From: CAJXQU01 sp965223825 | GTDB taxonomy: Bacteria; Pseudomonadota; Gammaproteobacteria; CAJXQU01 | Assembly: GCA_965223825.1 (NCBI GenBank) | Contig: OZ245018.1 | Location: forward strand, 2,914,001 to 2,978,000 | Direction: 5' to 3' | DNA: 64,000 nucleotides | Part shown: positions 1 to 8,293 of the stretch, in pieces | How the letters are laid out: every line of letters starts with the position of its first letter | Position numbering within the stretch: position 1 is the first letter of the stretch | The notes under the pieces: generated by a model | Seen by the model: the letters and a program-made list of their open reading frames with translations, nothing else | What the model was told of the DNA's origin: nothing | Database searches by the model: none | Translations under genes and position numbers: made by a program

Positions 1-321
1 ATCTTGCTGTTGACTAAACATGCTGAAAGATCGCTCTAAGAAGCTTGAAGCCATGTCTTGCGCCTCATCCCCGTAGAGCCGGATTATCTTGCCAAGAACT
101 TCTGCAGAAAAGATGGGCTCATCATCATCCTCTTGTTCCATAATAATCTGCAATAAAATGGTGCGAGTGATATCTTCATTAGTCTTCTGGTCCAACACGA
201 TAAAATCGACGTTGCCCATGACTAACTCCTTAACGTTATCCAAAGTGATGTACTGACTCTCGACTGTGTCGTAAAGCCTTCTATTTGGATATTTCTTAAT
301 AATACGTTTATCTTCTGCCAT
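1..321 (-). CDS. phaR: PHA synthesis repressor PhaR (partial, C-terminus beyond window)
   Basis: Reading leftward from an ATG at 321, 107 codons stay open to the window edge. The N-terminus carries the PHB/PHA accumulation regulator DNA-binding signature (KKYPNRRLYDT, residues about 9-19, then ITLDNVKELV), followed by the start of the PHB_acc domain. In other bacteria PhaR binds DNA and PHB granules and represses phasin and PHA genes. It follows phaA and phaB on the same strand. The 67-nt gap from phaB contains a small inverted repeat (CTTGTG at 336-341, CACAAG at 358-363). No strong ribosome binding site precedes the ATG. The family call is firm; what it regulates here is inferred from context. 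Confidence 0.93.
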   Translation of the reverse strand, partial: MAEDKRIIKKYPNRRLYDTVESQYITLDNVKELVMGNVDFIVLDQKTNEDITRTILLQIIMEQEDDDEPIFSAEVLGKIIRLYGDEAQDMASSFLERSFSMFSQQQD

Positions 322-388
322 CTTTTTTCGGGAAACTTGTGATCTATATTTCAAGACCACAAGCTCCTCTTCCCAATGCTTCCTTAAG

Positions 389-1138
389 TTACATCATATG
401 TTGGCCGCCATTCTGCGCAAAATCTGCACCGGTAATGAAGGCCGCATGATCAGAAGCCAAAAAAGCCACCGTCGCTGCTACTTCTTCTGGTTTACCCAGA
501 CGAGCAACAGGAATCGTGGAAATAATCTTCTCACGGATTTCTTCCGGTACTTTCATGACCATTTCTGTTGCAATATATCCTGGCGAAATTGTATTCACCG
601 TCACACCTTTTCGAGCGACTTCCTGAGCAAGTGACATGGTGAAGCCATGCATGCCTGCTTTGGTTGTAGAGTAGTTGGTTTGACCCATCTGCCCTTTCTG
701 ACCATTAATAGACGCAATATTAATTACTCTCCCCCAACCACGGTTAGTCATACCTTCGATCACGGGTTGGGTAATATTGAAAAGGCTGTCCAAGTTGATG
801 CCTAAAACAGCATCCCATTTTTCTTTGGTCATCTTGCGTAACGTCGTATCCCACGTGATACCCGCATTGTTAACGATAATATCTAGTGGACCTAGTTCAT
901 CCTCAATCTGTGCAACCATTTTTGCACAGCCTTCGGTATCAACGACATCTACAGGGTAAGCTTTAAAATCAAACCCCTGCTCTTTCATTTCTGCGAGCCA
1001 TTCCTGTGCTTTTGCTTCGTTACGATAATTTGTCGCAACTTTTGCGCCACACTCAGCCAATTCTTTACAAATCGCTGCACCAATACCGCTCGTGCCACCT
1101 GTCACCAGGGCCACCTTGCCTGTTAAATCTATTTTCAT
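389..1138 (-). CDS. phaB: Acetoacetyl-CoA reductase PhaB
   Basis: This 249-residue short-chain dehydrogenase should reduce acetoacetyl-CoA to (R)-3-hydroxybutyryl-CoA with NADPH, the second step of PHB synthesis. Visible motifs are the cofactor loop GGTSGIG (about 14-20), NNAG (90-93) and the catalytic Ser143, Tyr156 and Lys160 within NYSTTKAG. Full length matches the PhaB family. A GGGAG ribosome binding site lies just upstream of the ATG. It sits 34 nt after phaA and 67 nt before phaR, so the three probably form one operon. FabG-type ketoacyl-ACP reductases are close relatives, but the phaA and phaR neighbours favour PhaB. Confidence 0.94.
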   Translation of the reverse strand: MKIDLTGKVALVTGGTSGIGAAICKELAECGAKVATNYRNEAKAQEWLAEMKEQGFDFKAYPVDVVDTEGCAKMVAQIEDELGPLDIIVNNAGITWDTTLRKMTKEKWDAVLGINLDSLFNITQPVIEGMTNRGWGRVINIASINGQKGQMGQTNYSTTKAGMHGFTMSLAQEVARKGVTVNTISPGYIATEMVMKVPEEIREKIISTIPVARLGKPEEVAATVAFLASDHAAFITGADFAQNGGQHMM

Positions 1139-1172
1139 TGTTATTCTCCCGTAAGTTCACTTCAGGCGTTGT

Positions 1173-2354
1173 TTATCGCTCAACTGCTAGCGCCACACCC
1201 TGTCCACCACCGATACACAATGTCGCCAGACCTTTCTTAGCATCTTGACGTTGCATTTCGTGCAGGAGAGTCACTAAAACACGACAACCTGAAGCACCTA
1301 TTGGATGCCCCAATGAAATTGCACCACCATTTACATTGACTTTACTTGCATCCCAACCCATTCCAATGTTCACGGACAGCGCTTGTGCTGCAAATGCTTC
1401 ATTCGCTTCGATCAAATCTAATTCTTCATGCGTCCAACCCGCTTTTTCCAAGCAGATAGTTGATGCTGGAATGGGTCCCGTTCCCATAATCGCAGGATCA
1501 ACGCCCGCACTTGAATACGCGGCCAACGTTGCGAGAGGTGTTAAGCCTAACTCTTTCGCTTTGCTCTCGGACATCAAGATCACAGCTGCAGCACCGTCAT
1601 TAATACCCGATGCATTACCTGCTGTTACGCTTCCTTCACGGTCAAACGCAGGGCGCATTTTACCGAGTGCTTCAGCCGTTACGCCGGCACGAGGAAACTC
1701 ATCTTTATCAAAAATAACAGGATCGCCTTTGCGCTGAGGAATAGACACCGGAATGATTTCATCGACAAATTTACCAGCCGCTTGGGCAGCTTCAACCTTG
1801 TTTTGTGTCGCTGCAGCGAATTCATCTTGCTGCTCACGCGTTAAATCATATTCTTTAACGATATTCTCGGCGGTCACACCCATGTGATACTTATTGAAGG
1901 CATCCATGAGACCATCTGTCAGCATAGAATCCTGCAATTTCCAATCACCCATTTTCTGACCATTACGCGAGTTTGGCAGTATGTGTGGGGCCATACTCAT
2001 ATTTTCTTGGCCTCCGGCAATGATGATCTCTGCATCACCACATTTGATTGCCTGCGCAGCCAAATGCACCGCTTTAAGCCCGCTACCGCAGAGCTTGTTG
2101 ATTGTCATACTTGGAATTGTAAAGGGGAGACCTGCTTGCATCGCAGACTGACGTGCAGGATTTTGCCCTGCGCCAGCAGCAAGAACTTGGCCTAGAATGA
2201 CCTCATCAACCTGCTCAGGTTTGATACCTGTTTTTTCCAATAAACCAGCAATGACAGTCGCACCAAGTTCGTGTGCTGGAACAGACGACAGCGATCCACC
2301 GAAACTACCTATAGCGGTTCGACCTGCTGCCACGATTACTACTTTTTCTACCAT
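1173..2354 (-). CDS. phaA: Acetyl-CoA C-acetyltransferase (beta-ketothiolase) PhaA
   Basis: This 393-residue biosynthetic thiolase condenses two acetyl-CoA into acetoacetyl-CoA, feeding PhaB. The nucleophile Cys89 lies in NKLCGSGLKAV, His350 in GHPIGASG and the second catalytic Cys380 in LCIGGGQG, so all active-site residues are present. The ATG has a perfect AAGGAG ribosome binding site. It is the first gene of the phaA-phaB-phaR set. An 8-bp inverted repeat upstream (2437-2456) may be regulatory. No PHA synthase (phaC) is visible in the window; it may lie past the left edge or elsewhere. Confidence 0.95.
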   Translation of the reverse strand: MVEKVVIVAAGRTAIGSFGGSLSSVPAHELGATVIAGLLEKTGIKPEQVDEVILGQVLAAGAGQNPARQSAMQAGLPFTIPSMTINKLCGSGLKAVHLAAQAIKCGDAEIIIAGGQENMSMAPHILPNSRNGQKMGDWKLQDSMLTDGLMDAFNKYHMGVTAENIVKEYDLTREQQDEFAAATQNKVEAAQAAGKFVDEIIPVSIPQRKGDPVIFDKDEFPRAGVTAEALGKMRPAFDREGSVTAGNASGINDGAAAVILMSESKAKELGLTPLATLAAYSSAGVDPAIMGTGPIPASTICLEKAGWTHEELDLIEANEAFAAQALSVNIGMGWDASKVNVNGGAISLGHPIGASGCRVLVTLLHEMQRQDAKKGLATLCIGGGQGVALAVER

Positions 2355-2436
2355 GTGTTGACTCCTTACAGATTAGTGGCACTTCATGCTCACTACGTTT
2401 TTTTAACGTGGGGCCTTGAATTGTTTTAATGGACTA

Positions 2437-2456
2437 ATTCGCAACCATTTGCGAAT
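2437..2456. promoter_or_regulatory. Perfect inverted repeat upstream of phaA
   Basis: ATTCGCAA, a CCAT spacer and TTGCGAAT form a perfect 8-bp dyad about 80 nt upstream of the phaA start, between phaA and the acyltransferase gene. It could be an operator, with PhaR as an obvious candidate, or a short hairpin. It has no T tract, so a simple terminator is unlikely. The regulatory role is inferred. Confidence 0.4.
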
Positions 2457-2510
2457 GCCCAGTCTCAGACTATCAGACAAAACTGGAAGATACCAGACGT
2501 CTAGGAACCT

Positions 2511-3689
2511 TTATTTCGCTAATGTTTGACGGGGTTTGATGCAGATCAACAGTTTGTCCAGAATTCGTCTAAGAACGTATTTCTTTCGCTCCGTATAATG
2601 ACCAACGACCGCGATTACCAGCAACGACAAAATAAACATTAACGAATTTCTGAGGAGCAGATTCATGTCCTCACTTAGCACCGCACTGAAAAACTGGAAG
2701 AGCGGATAATGAAAAAGATAAATCGAAAATGTCAGTCCAGCACAAAATCGAATCGGCCCCTCAAAAACATTCAGCAACTTGCCCAAATACGGCCCAAGTG
2801 CCTGGAAACCAAGAAAATTCATCGCGATCAAAACCCCGTAGATATAACTGATCAAAAATTCATCTGAAAAGCCGATCGCTCCGCTTACATCGTCTGTCCC
2901 TAACCAAATTTTTGTCGTCGTAAACGCCAGCTTATCAAGCTCATAATGCTTGATAAGAATGTAAATCTCGATGGGGACCAGAAACAATACAATGCCGGCC
3001 GCTAAAGACAAACTTAGTCGTTTTGAAATATGCCAGGTGAGCACGCCGAGTAGCCAGACAGGTAATAATAGGAGAATTTTTGGTCCGGCAATCATGCACG
3101 CTGAGAGAACAAAAATCACACGCCAGTAACTGCGAAAATAAAATGCCGCAGCAAAGATCGCGTAATACCAGAATTCATAGCTCAAGGACCAGAACGGGCC
3201 ATTGGTAAATGGTCGGATAGATTTGAACCAGATCTCATTCAAGAAAAACAGATTAGCGACGGATCGAACTATCGGGCTATCTGCCTGATACCACCAACCA
3301 TCATAGGCCGCTGGGTTAATCCGCTGACCGATCTGATCCACCACAATCGTCAAGATCAGCGCTGGAATCATCACTGACCACAAGCGGGACAATCGGTTGA
3401 TCACGTAATCACGGAGATTGTTATCTTGGTGCGCCGTGACATACGCGATGACAAAACCGGACAACACAAAAAAGACTATTACCGCATCCGATCCAATATG
3501 CGAATCACGGATAAATTGCAATCCACCGCCAGTAAAGCGGCCATAAGCAAAGTGGTACACCATCACGATAAGCGCGGCTAACAAACGCACTAGATCTAGG
3601 TAAAGCGACATCTCCTTTGACATCGCACCGGTCTTTAACCCCGGAAAATGATTTGTCATACCACCTTGATCAGATTCTGAATGTTCCAC
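2511..3689 (-). CDS. Acyltransferase-3 family membrane protein (OafA/YrhL-like)
   Basis: This 392-residue polytopic protein has the acyltransferase-3 hallmarks: LDLVRLLAALIVMVYHF near residue 40 with the conserved His, then FFVLSGFVIAY, and many hydrophobic segments. The family transfers acetyl or other acyl groups to extracytoplasmic glycans, lipopolysaccharide or similar acceptors; the substrate here is unknown. The start is uncertain. The ATG at 3689 lacks a clear ribosome binding site. An in-frame ATG at 3659 follows AAGGTGG, but that motif abuts the codon. It is not obviously linked to the PHB genes, which lie on the same strand about 150 nt downstream. Confidence 0.85.
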   Translation of the reverse strand: MEHSESDQGGMTNHFPGLKTGAMSKEMSLYLDLVRLLAALIVMVYHFAYGRFTGGGLQFIRDSHIGSDAVIVFFVLSGFVIAYVTAHQDNNLRDYVINRLSRLWSVMIPALILTIVVDQIGQRINPAAYDGWWYQADSPIVRSVANLFFLNEIWFKSIRPFTNGPFWSLSYEFWYYAIFAAAFYFRSYWRVIFVLSACMIAGPKILLLLPVWLLGVLTWHISKRLSLSLAAGIVLFLVPIEIYILIKHYELDKLAFTTTKIWLGTDDVSGAIGFSDEFLISYIYGVLIAMNFLGFQALGPYLGKLLNVFEGPIRFCAGLTFSIYLFHYPLFQFFSAVLSEDMNLLLRNSLMFILSLLVIAVVGHYTERKKYVLRRILDKLLICIKPRQTLAK

Positions 3690-3715
3690 ATTCTAGTATA
3701 AAAACCGTGCACATA

Positions 3716-3745
3716 AAAAAGGCCGGATACGATCCGACCTTTTTC
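3716..3745 (-). terminator. Rho-independent terminator after htpG
   Basis: A stem of GGCCGGAT against ATCCGACC (one mismatch) with a 3-nt loop is flanked by A5 on the left and T5 on the right, so it could stop transcription in both directions. It lies 25 nt beyond the htpG stop codon, and its minus-strand reading suits htpG. Confidence 0.8.
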
Positions 3746-3769
3746 TTGTCAGTAAACAATGCTTCGCAA

Positions 3770-5662
3770 TTACAACTCTAAGAACATCTCGTTTAAACGA
3801 TGCACAAAGCCCGCCGGATCGTCCAGCTTGCCGCCTTCGCTGAGCAATGCCTGATCAAACAAAATTGCCCCCCAGTCGTTGAAACGTTTCTCATCAGCTT
3901 CGCTCTTGAGACGTTGTAAAATGGGATGCTCTGGGTTGATCTCCAACACACGCTTTGACGCCGTGACTTGCTGACCAGATGCTTGCAAGATCCGCTCAAG
4001 GTTTGCACCCATATCAAAATCACCTGCCACCAAACACGCGGGGGATGTGGTTAATCGATTTGTCAGACGTACCTCTTTCACTTTGTCTTCGAGCAGTTTT
4101 TCCAGCTTTTCAGTCAATTCTTTAAAATCGCCAGCAGCCTTCTCTGTTTTCTCTTTTTCTTCTGCTTCATCCAGCTCGCCGAGATTCAGCTCACCTTTCG
4201 TCACAGATTGCAGATTCTTCTCTTCAAACTCGGTGAGATGTGTAACAACCCATTCATCGATCGGATCCGTCAACAACAACACCTCCACGCCTTTCTTACG
4301 GAACACTTCCAAGTGCGGGCTGTTTTTTGCTGTCGCGAAACTGTCAGAAACGATGTAGTAAATCGCATCCTGTCCCTCTTTCATGCGCGAGACATAGTCT
4401 TCAAAAGAGACGGTTTGATCTTCTGTATTCGCTTCGGTACTGGCAAAACGCAATAATTTTGCAATGCGATCTTTATTGTTGCTGTCATCGATCACACCTT
4501 CTTTGATCACACGACCAAACTCTTTCCAGAATGTGGCGTAATCATCGCCTTTCGTCAGCTTCTCGATCTGGCCGAGAATTTTTTTCACTGACGCTGCTCG
4601 GATTTTATCAATCACTTGATTATGTTGCAGAATCTCACGAGAGACATTCAACGGCAGATCGTTTGTGTCGACCACGCCGCGGACGAAACGTAAATAAGGT
4701 GGGATCAGCTGCTCCGCATCATCCATAATGAAAACGCGTCGAACGTACAACTTAACACCATGAACTTGGTTGCGATCGTACAGATCAAACGGCGCACGTT
4801 TAGGAATGAAGAATAACGTGCTGTACTCAAGCTTCCCTTCAACCTGGCTGTGAACCCATGTCATCGGGTCGTCGTAATCATGGCCGATGTGTTTATAAAA
4901 CTCTTGGTATTCTTCGTCACTGATTTCCTTGCGTGGGCGTGACCACAATGCACGTGCTGAATTCACAGTTTCGTATTCAGCAACTTTCTTTTCTTTCGCC
5001 TCTTCTTCGCTCAACTCCTCACGCATTTTGATTGGCAAGTTGAGGTGATCAGAATATTTTCTGATCAAACTACGTAGTTGATGTGCATTCAAATATTCGT
5101 GCGCATCTTTACGCAAATGCAATACGATCTCGGTGCCGCGTTCAGCCTTTTCCACCGACTCCAGTGTGTATTCACCTTTACCTTCCGATTCCCAGCTGAC
5201 TGCCGTATCTGCAGCTTCGCCGGCCTTACGCGTGGTCAGTGTGACTTTATCCGCGACGATAAATGCGGAATAGAAGCCCACACCGAACTGGCCGATGAGT
5301 TGTGAATCTTTTTTCTCATCGCCTGTCATGCTACCGAAAAATTCTTTCGTGCCTGACTTTGCAATGGTGCCGATGTTGTCAATCACTTCGTCACGCGTCA
5401 TGCCGATGCCGCTGTCACGAATGGTGATGGTTTTTTTCTTATCGTTCACATCGATATGCACAGACAGCTCAGCATCGCCTTCGTACAAGCCATCATTCGA
5501 CAATGCAGCGAAACGCAGTTTGTCACACGCATCAGATGCGTTGGAAATTAATTCACGCAGAAAAATTTCGCGGTTGCTGTAGAGCGAGTGGATCATCAGA
5601 TCCAGTAATTGATTCACTTCGGACTGAAAGCCAAGTGTTTCTTTCTTCACTTCTTCGGTCAT
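3770..5662 (-). CDS. htpG: Molecular chaperone HtpG (Hsp90)
   Basis: This 630-residue bacterial Hsp90 is a dimeric, ATP-dependent cytoplasmic chaperone. The N-terminal GHKL ATPase is clear: EIFLRELISNASDACDKLR supplies the catalytic Glu and Mg-binding Asn, followed by DSGIGM and GQFGVGFYSAF. The middle and C-terminal domains follow at normal length. As in other bacterial forms, there is no eukaryotic MEEVD tail. The ATG has an AAGGTGA ribosome binding site. It appears to be monocistronic, with its own terminator, and diverges from the DUF1538 operon. No sigma-32 promoter was identified with confidence. Confidence 0.97.
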   Translation of the reverse strand: MTEEVKKETLGFQSEVNQLLDLMIHSLYSNREIFLRELISNASDACDKLRFAALSNDGLYEGDAELSVHIDVNDKKKTITIRDSGIGMTRDEVIDNIGTIAKSGTKEFFGSMTGDEKKDSQLIGQFGVGFYSAFIVADKVTLTTRKAGEAADTAVSWESEGKGEYTLESVEKAERGTEIVLHLRKDAHEYLNAHQLRSLIRKYSDHLNLPIKMREELSEEEAKEKKVAEYETVNSARALWSRPRKEISDEEYQEFYKHIGHDYDDPMTWVHSQVEGKLEYSTLFFIPKRAPFDLYDRNQVHGVKLYVRRVFIMDDAEQLIPPYLRFVRGVVDTNDLPLNVSREILQHNQVIDKIRAASVKKILGQIEKLTKGDDYATFWKEFGRVIKEGVIDDSNNKDRIAKLLRFASTEANTEDQTVSFEDYVSRMKEGQDAIYYIVSDSFATAKNSPHLEVFRKKGVEVLLLTDPIDEWVVTHLTEFEEKNLQSVTKGELNLGELDEAEEKEKTEKAAGDFKELTEKLEKLLEDKVKEVRLTNRLTTSPACLVAGDFDMGANLERILQASGQQVTASKRVLEINPEHPILQRLKSEADEKRFNDWGAILFDQALLSEGGKLDDPAGFVHRLNEMFLEL

Positions 5663-5754
5663 GAGTCACCTTTGGTACTTTTAATAATGAGTTAGCTAAA
5701 TATTGATCGAGAGCAATTAGGTGGGGTTTAGATCAATTTATTTCAAGGGTATCA

Positions 5755-5817
5755 ATGGCATTTTTTTTTCAAGTTGGTTACATTCAAATCATCGAAACCT
5801 TTTCCAACAGCCTGTGA
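5755..5817 (+). CDS. Possible 20-codon leader ORF before the DUF1538 operon
   Basis: An ATG at 5755 has a good ribosome binding site (AAGGG, 5-6 nt upstream). It reads MAFFFQVGYIQIIETFSNSL and stops at a TGA overlapping the GTG at 5814 that probably starts the next gene. A run of nine T lies just after the start. It could be a translationally coupled leader peptide, or the true N-terminus of the DUF1538 protein separated by a frameshift or sequencing error. Coding status is inferred only from the ribosome binding site and the overlap. Confidence 0.3.
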   Translation: MAFFFQVGYIQIIETFSNSL

Positions 5818-6548
5818 ATTTTTTACGCAACGCGTTTACTCAACAACTCGTCCGTAGCTTTTTTGACTTGCTGCCGATTCTGGCCGTGGTTTCAGTCTTT
5901 CAAATTCTTGTCATCCGCCAGCCCATTCCTGATGTCGGAAACCTCATCTTTGGATCACTCCTGATCGTTGTCGGCCTCACGTTTTTTGTACAAGGACTTG
6001 AACAAGGCCTGTTCCCGATAGGCGAATCTATGGCGTACGCGTTTGCCAGCAAAGGTAGCTTGATGTGGCTTTTGATCTTTGCCTTTTCTCTTGGTTTTGC
6101 CACCACCGTCGCCGAACCCGCACTGATCGTAGTCGGCTCAGAAGCGGCCAAAGTAGCGGCCGAAGGTGGCATGATCGAAAACACCGATGCGGCGCGACAT
6201 GATTATGCGTTTGGCCTGCGCATCACCGTGGCGATCTCGGTCGGTTTGGCGATTATGATCGGCGTGTTACGCATCATTCGCGGTTGGCCGTTGCATTACT
6301 TGATCATCGGCGGCTATACCTGCATCGTCATCATGACGTTTTTCGCTCCAGCAGAAATCATTGGTATTGCGTATGACTCCGGCGGCGTGGCGACATCCAC
6401 GATCACCGTTCCGCTGGTCACCGCCTTAGGCGTCGGCCTCGCCTCTGCGATCAAAGGACGTAACCCAATGACCGATGGTTTTGGGTTGATCGCATTGGCC
6501 GCCCTGTCACCGATGATCTTCGTGATGGCTTACGGAATGTTTGTATGA
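5814..6548 (+). CDS. DUF1538 membrane protein, first copy
   Basis: A hydrophobic protein of 244 residues if started at the GTG at 5814. The frame is open from a GTG at 5721, but those extra residues look non-coding. It has several membrane segments and the motifs LPILAVVSVFQILVIRQP, GFATTVAEPALIVVG and AYDSGGVATSTITVPL, all shared with the next gene. These are typical of DUF1538, a family of unknown function that looks like a transporter or channel. The conserved Glu and Asp within membrane-side motifs suggest ion or solute binding. It overlaps the second copy by 4 nt (ATGA). The start codon is the weakest part of this call. Confidence 0.8.
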   Translation: MNFLRNAFTQQLVRSFFDLLPILAVVSVFQILVIRQPIPDVGNLIFGSLLIVVGLTFFVQGLEQGLFPIGESMAYAFASKGSLMWLLIFAFSLGFATTVAEPALIVVGSEAAKVAAEGGMIENTDAARHDYAFGLRITVAISVGLAIMIGVLRIIRGWPLHYLIIGGYTCIVIMTFFAPAEIIGIAYDSGGVATSTITVPLVTALGVGLASAIKGRNPMTDGFGLIALAALSPMIFVMAYGMFV

Positions 6549-7336
6549 TCGACACAATATTGAATTTCTGGATCGAATTCAGTCAACTCGCGGTCAGAAC
6601 GGCGCGGGACATTATACCCATAGCTGCAGTAATCATTGGCTTCCAATTACTGGTTATCCGCAAACCATTAAAAAACCCGAAAAAAATCGCCTTTGGTTTT
6701 TTCTATGTTTTGGTTGGCATCACACTCTTTTTAAAAGGCTTGGAAATCGCGCTCTTTCCCCTCGGCAAACTAATGGCTGCACAGTTAACCGATCCGAGTT
6801 TTATTAACGCGGGTGATACCGTGCATTGGGCAGATTATTTGTGGGTTTATTTATTTGCGGCAAGCGTGGGGTTTTCCACAACGCTTGCAGAACCCTCCTT
6901 GCTAGCGGTAGCGATCAAGGCGCAAGAAATATCGGCTGGCGCGATTCGATCATGGCCGTTACGCCTAGCAGTATCGTGTGGTGTATCGTTTGGTATTGCA
7001 CTCGGATCTTACCGTATCGTCACAGGCACCGAGTTATACATGTTTATTATTGTTGGCTATATTATCGTGATCATCCAAACTTTTTTCGCGCCCAAAATGA
7101 TCATTGGTCTCGCTTATGATTCCGGTGGTGTTACCACCTCAACCGTCACCGTTCCACTCGTTACTGCACTCGGGCTTGGCCTAGCCTCAACCGTGCCTGG
7201 TCGTAACCCCATGCTGGACGGATTCGGACTGATCGCCTTCGCGAGTCTTTTCCCGATCATCGCGGTTTTAGGTTATGCACAACTTGCAGAATGGAAGGCA
7301 AAACGCGCGAAAAAATTCGCCGAAAAATTAGGCTAA
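6545..7336 (+). CDS. DUF1538 membrane protein, second copy
   Basis: A 263-residue paralogue of the preceding gene. It repeats the motif order with VIRKPLKNP, GFSTTLAEPSLLAVA, AYDSGGVTTSTVTVPL, then a GRNPMLDGFGLIAFASL tail. It ends in a basic cytoplasmic stretch (EWKAKRAKKFAEKLG). The ATGA overlap with the first copy implies coupled translation and probably a fixed stoichiometry, perhaps a heterodimer. Function is unknown; the pairing with PII-like and CBS proteins downstream points to a regulated transporter. Confidence 0.85.
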   Translation: MIDTILNFWIEFSQLAVRTARDIIPIAAVIIGFQLLVIRKPLKNPKKIAFGFFYVLVGITLFLKGLEIALFPLGKLMAAQLTDPSFINAGDTVHWADYLWVYLFAASVGFSTTLAEPSLLAVAIKAQEISAGAIRSWPLRLAVSCGVSFGIALGSYRIVTGTELYMFIIVGYIIVIIQTFFAPKMIIGLAYDSGGVTTSTVTVPLVTALGLGLASTVPGRNPMLDGFGLIAFASLFPIIAVLGYAQLAEWKAKRAKKFAEKLG

Positions 7337-7399
7337 CGAATGAAGACATTTTTAAATTAAGACCCATGCGCAACCCTCGCGGTTGTCAGGAGATGCAGT

Positions 7400-7750
7400 A
7401 TGCGATTCAAATTAATTATTGTTCTTGTCGAAGATAACAAGACCGACCTAGTGCTCGACACGTCACGCGAAGCCGGCGCGACGGGCGCAACGGTAATCAA
7501 CAATGCTCGCGGTGAAGGCATCAAACAATCCAAAACTTTTTTTGGCTTAACCTTAGAAACCCAACGCGATGTGGTTTTACTTTTAGTTGAGGAACACATG
7601 GCACGCGCCATCTTAGAAAAAATTTCCGAAGTCGCCGAGTTTGATGAAAAACCCGGCACCGGTATCGCATTTCAGATCGACGTAGAAGATGCCATTGGCG
7701 TACGTCATCAAGTAAAAGATTTGACTAAAGTCATCGAGGAAGAACTATGA
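7400..7750 (+). CDS. PII-like nitrogen-regulatory-type protein
   Basis: A 116-residue protein of the PII/GlnB superfamily: it begins MRFKLIIVLVED and has a ferredoxin-like alternation of strands and helices. The T-loop region (RGEGIKQSKTFFGLTLETQR) lacks the YRGAEY uridylylation motif of true GlnB/GlnK. It ends in an acidic tail (IEEEL). PII-like proteins commonly form trimers that sense nucleotides or small anions and gate a membrane partner, here presumably the DUF1538 pair. An AGGAG ribosome binding site precedes the ATG. The stop overlaps the next start by 4 nt. Confidence 0.8.
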   Translation: MRFKLIIVLVEDNKTDLVLDTSREAGATGATVINNARGEGIKQSKTFFGLTLETQRDVVLLLVEEHMARAILEKISEVAEFDEKPGTGIAFQIDVEDAIGVRHQVKDLTKVIEEEL

Positions 7751-8148
7751 GTGACAAAAAAATCGTCCGCGTCCGCGACGTGATGAAAACGGCCTACATC
7801 ACCATCGACGGCGTTGCGACTGTCGCTGAAGCGGTGAAGATGATGAAGGAAAATAAAACGTCCGTCTTGATCGTGAATAAACGCACGTCAGATGATGAGT
7901 ACGGCATGATCCTCGCGGGGGATATTGCCCGAGATGTGTTAAGCCAAGATCGTTCACCTGAGCGTGTGAATGTGTATGAGATCATGCATAAACCGGTCAT
8001 CGCCGTGCATCCAGATATGGATATTCGTTACTGTTCACGTCTGTTTGCACGCTACAACCTCGTGCGCGCACCCGTCATTGATAACCGTGAAATTATCGGC
8101 ATGGTCAGTCCGATTTCGCTGGTGCTCGACGGCATGACCCAATTCTAA
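7747..8148 (+). CDS. CBS-domain protein
   Basis: This 133-residue protein is essentially a tandem pair of CBS motifs (VRDVMKTAYITIDGVATVAEA near residues 9-29 and VYEIMHKPVIAVHPDMDI near 77-94), with no other domain. CBS pairs bind adenine nucleotides and often regulate channels and transporters. It is translationally coupled to the PII-like gene (ATGA overlap) and is the last gene before a strong terminator. The inferred role is an adenylate-sensing regulatory subunit of the DUF1538 system. Confidence 0.88.
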   Translation: MSDKKIVRVRDVMKTAYITIDGVATVAEAVKMMKENKTSVLIVNKRTSDDEYGMILAGDIARDVLSQDRSPERVNVYEIMHKPVIAVHPDMDIRYCSRLFARYNLVRAPVIDNREIIGMVSPISLVLDGMTQF

Positions 8149-8158
8149 GCATCAACCC

Positions 8159-8196
8159 TCGACGCAGCCACTGTGAGCTGCGTCGACTTTTCTTCA
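8159..8196 (+). terminator. Rho-independent terminator after the DUF1538-PII-CBS operon
   Basis: A perfect 10-bp stem (TCGACGCAGC against GCTGCGTCGA) with an 8-nt loop is followed by a T-rich tract. It begins 11 nt after the CBS gene stop and separates this operon from mutS. Confidence 0.88.
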
Positions 8197-8229
8197 TTCA
8201 AGCTGCGCTGATAGCAATTCCGCAAACCA

Positions 8230-8258
8230 CCGCAACGCGAATATAACTATCGTATAAT
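8230..8258 (+). promoter_or_regulatory. Candidate sigma-70 promoter for mutS
   Basis: A perfect TATAAT at 8253-8258 lies 36 nt before the mutS ATG and after the upstream terminator. The -35 region at about 8230-8236 is a poor match. The short 5' leader has no clear ribosome binding site. Confidence 0.45.
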
Positions 8259-8293
8259 ACGTTGCACTCCTTTCGTGATCATCAATAAAAAAC

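Noticed and set aside
4047..4358. A serine-rich open frame antisense to htpG
   Set aside because: The composition is the expected shadow of a Glu/Lys-rich chaperone region.
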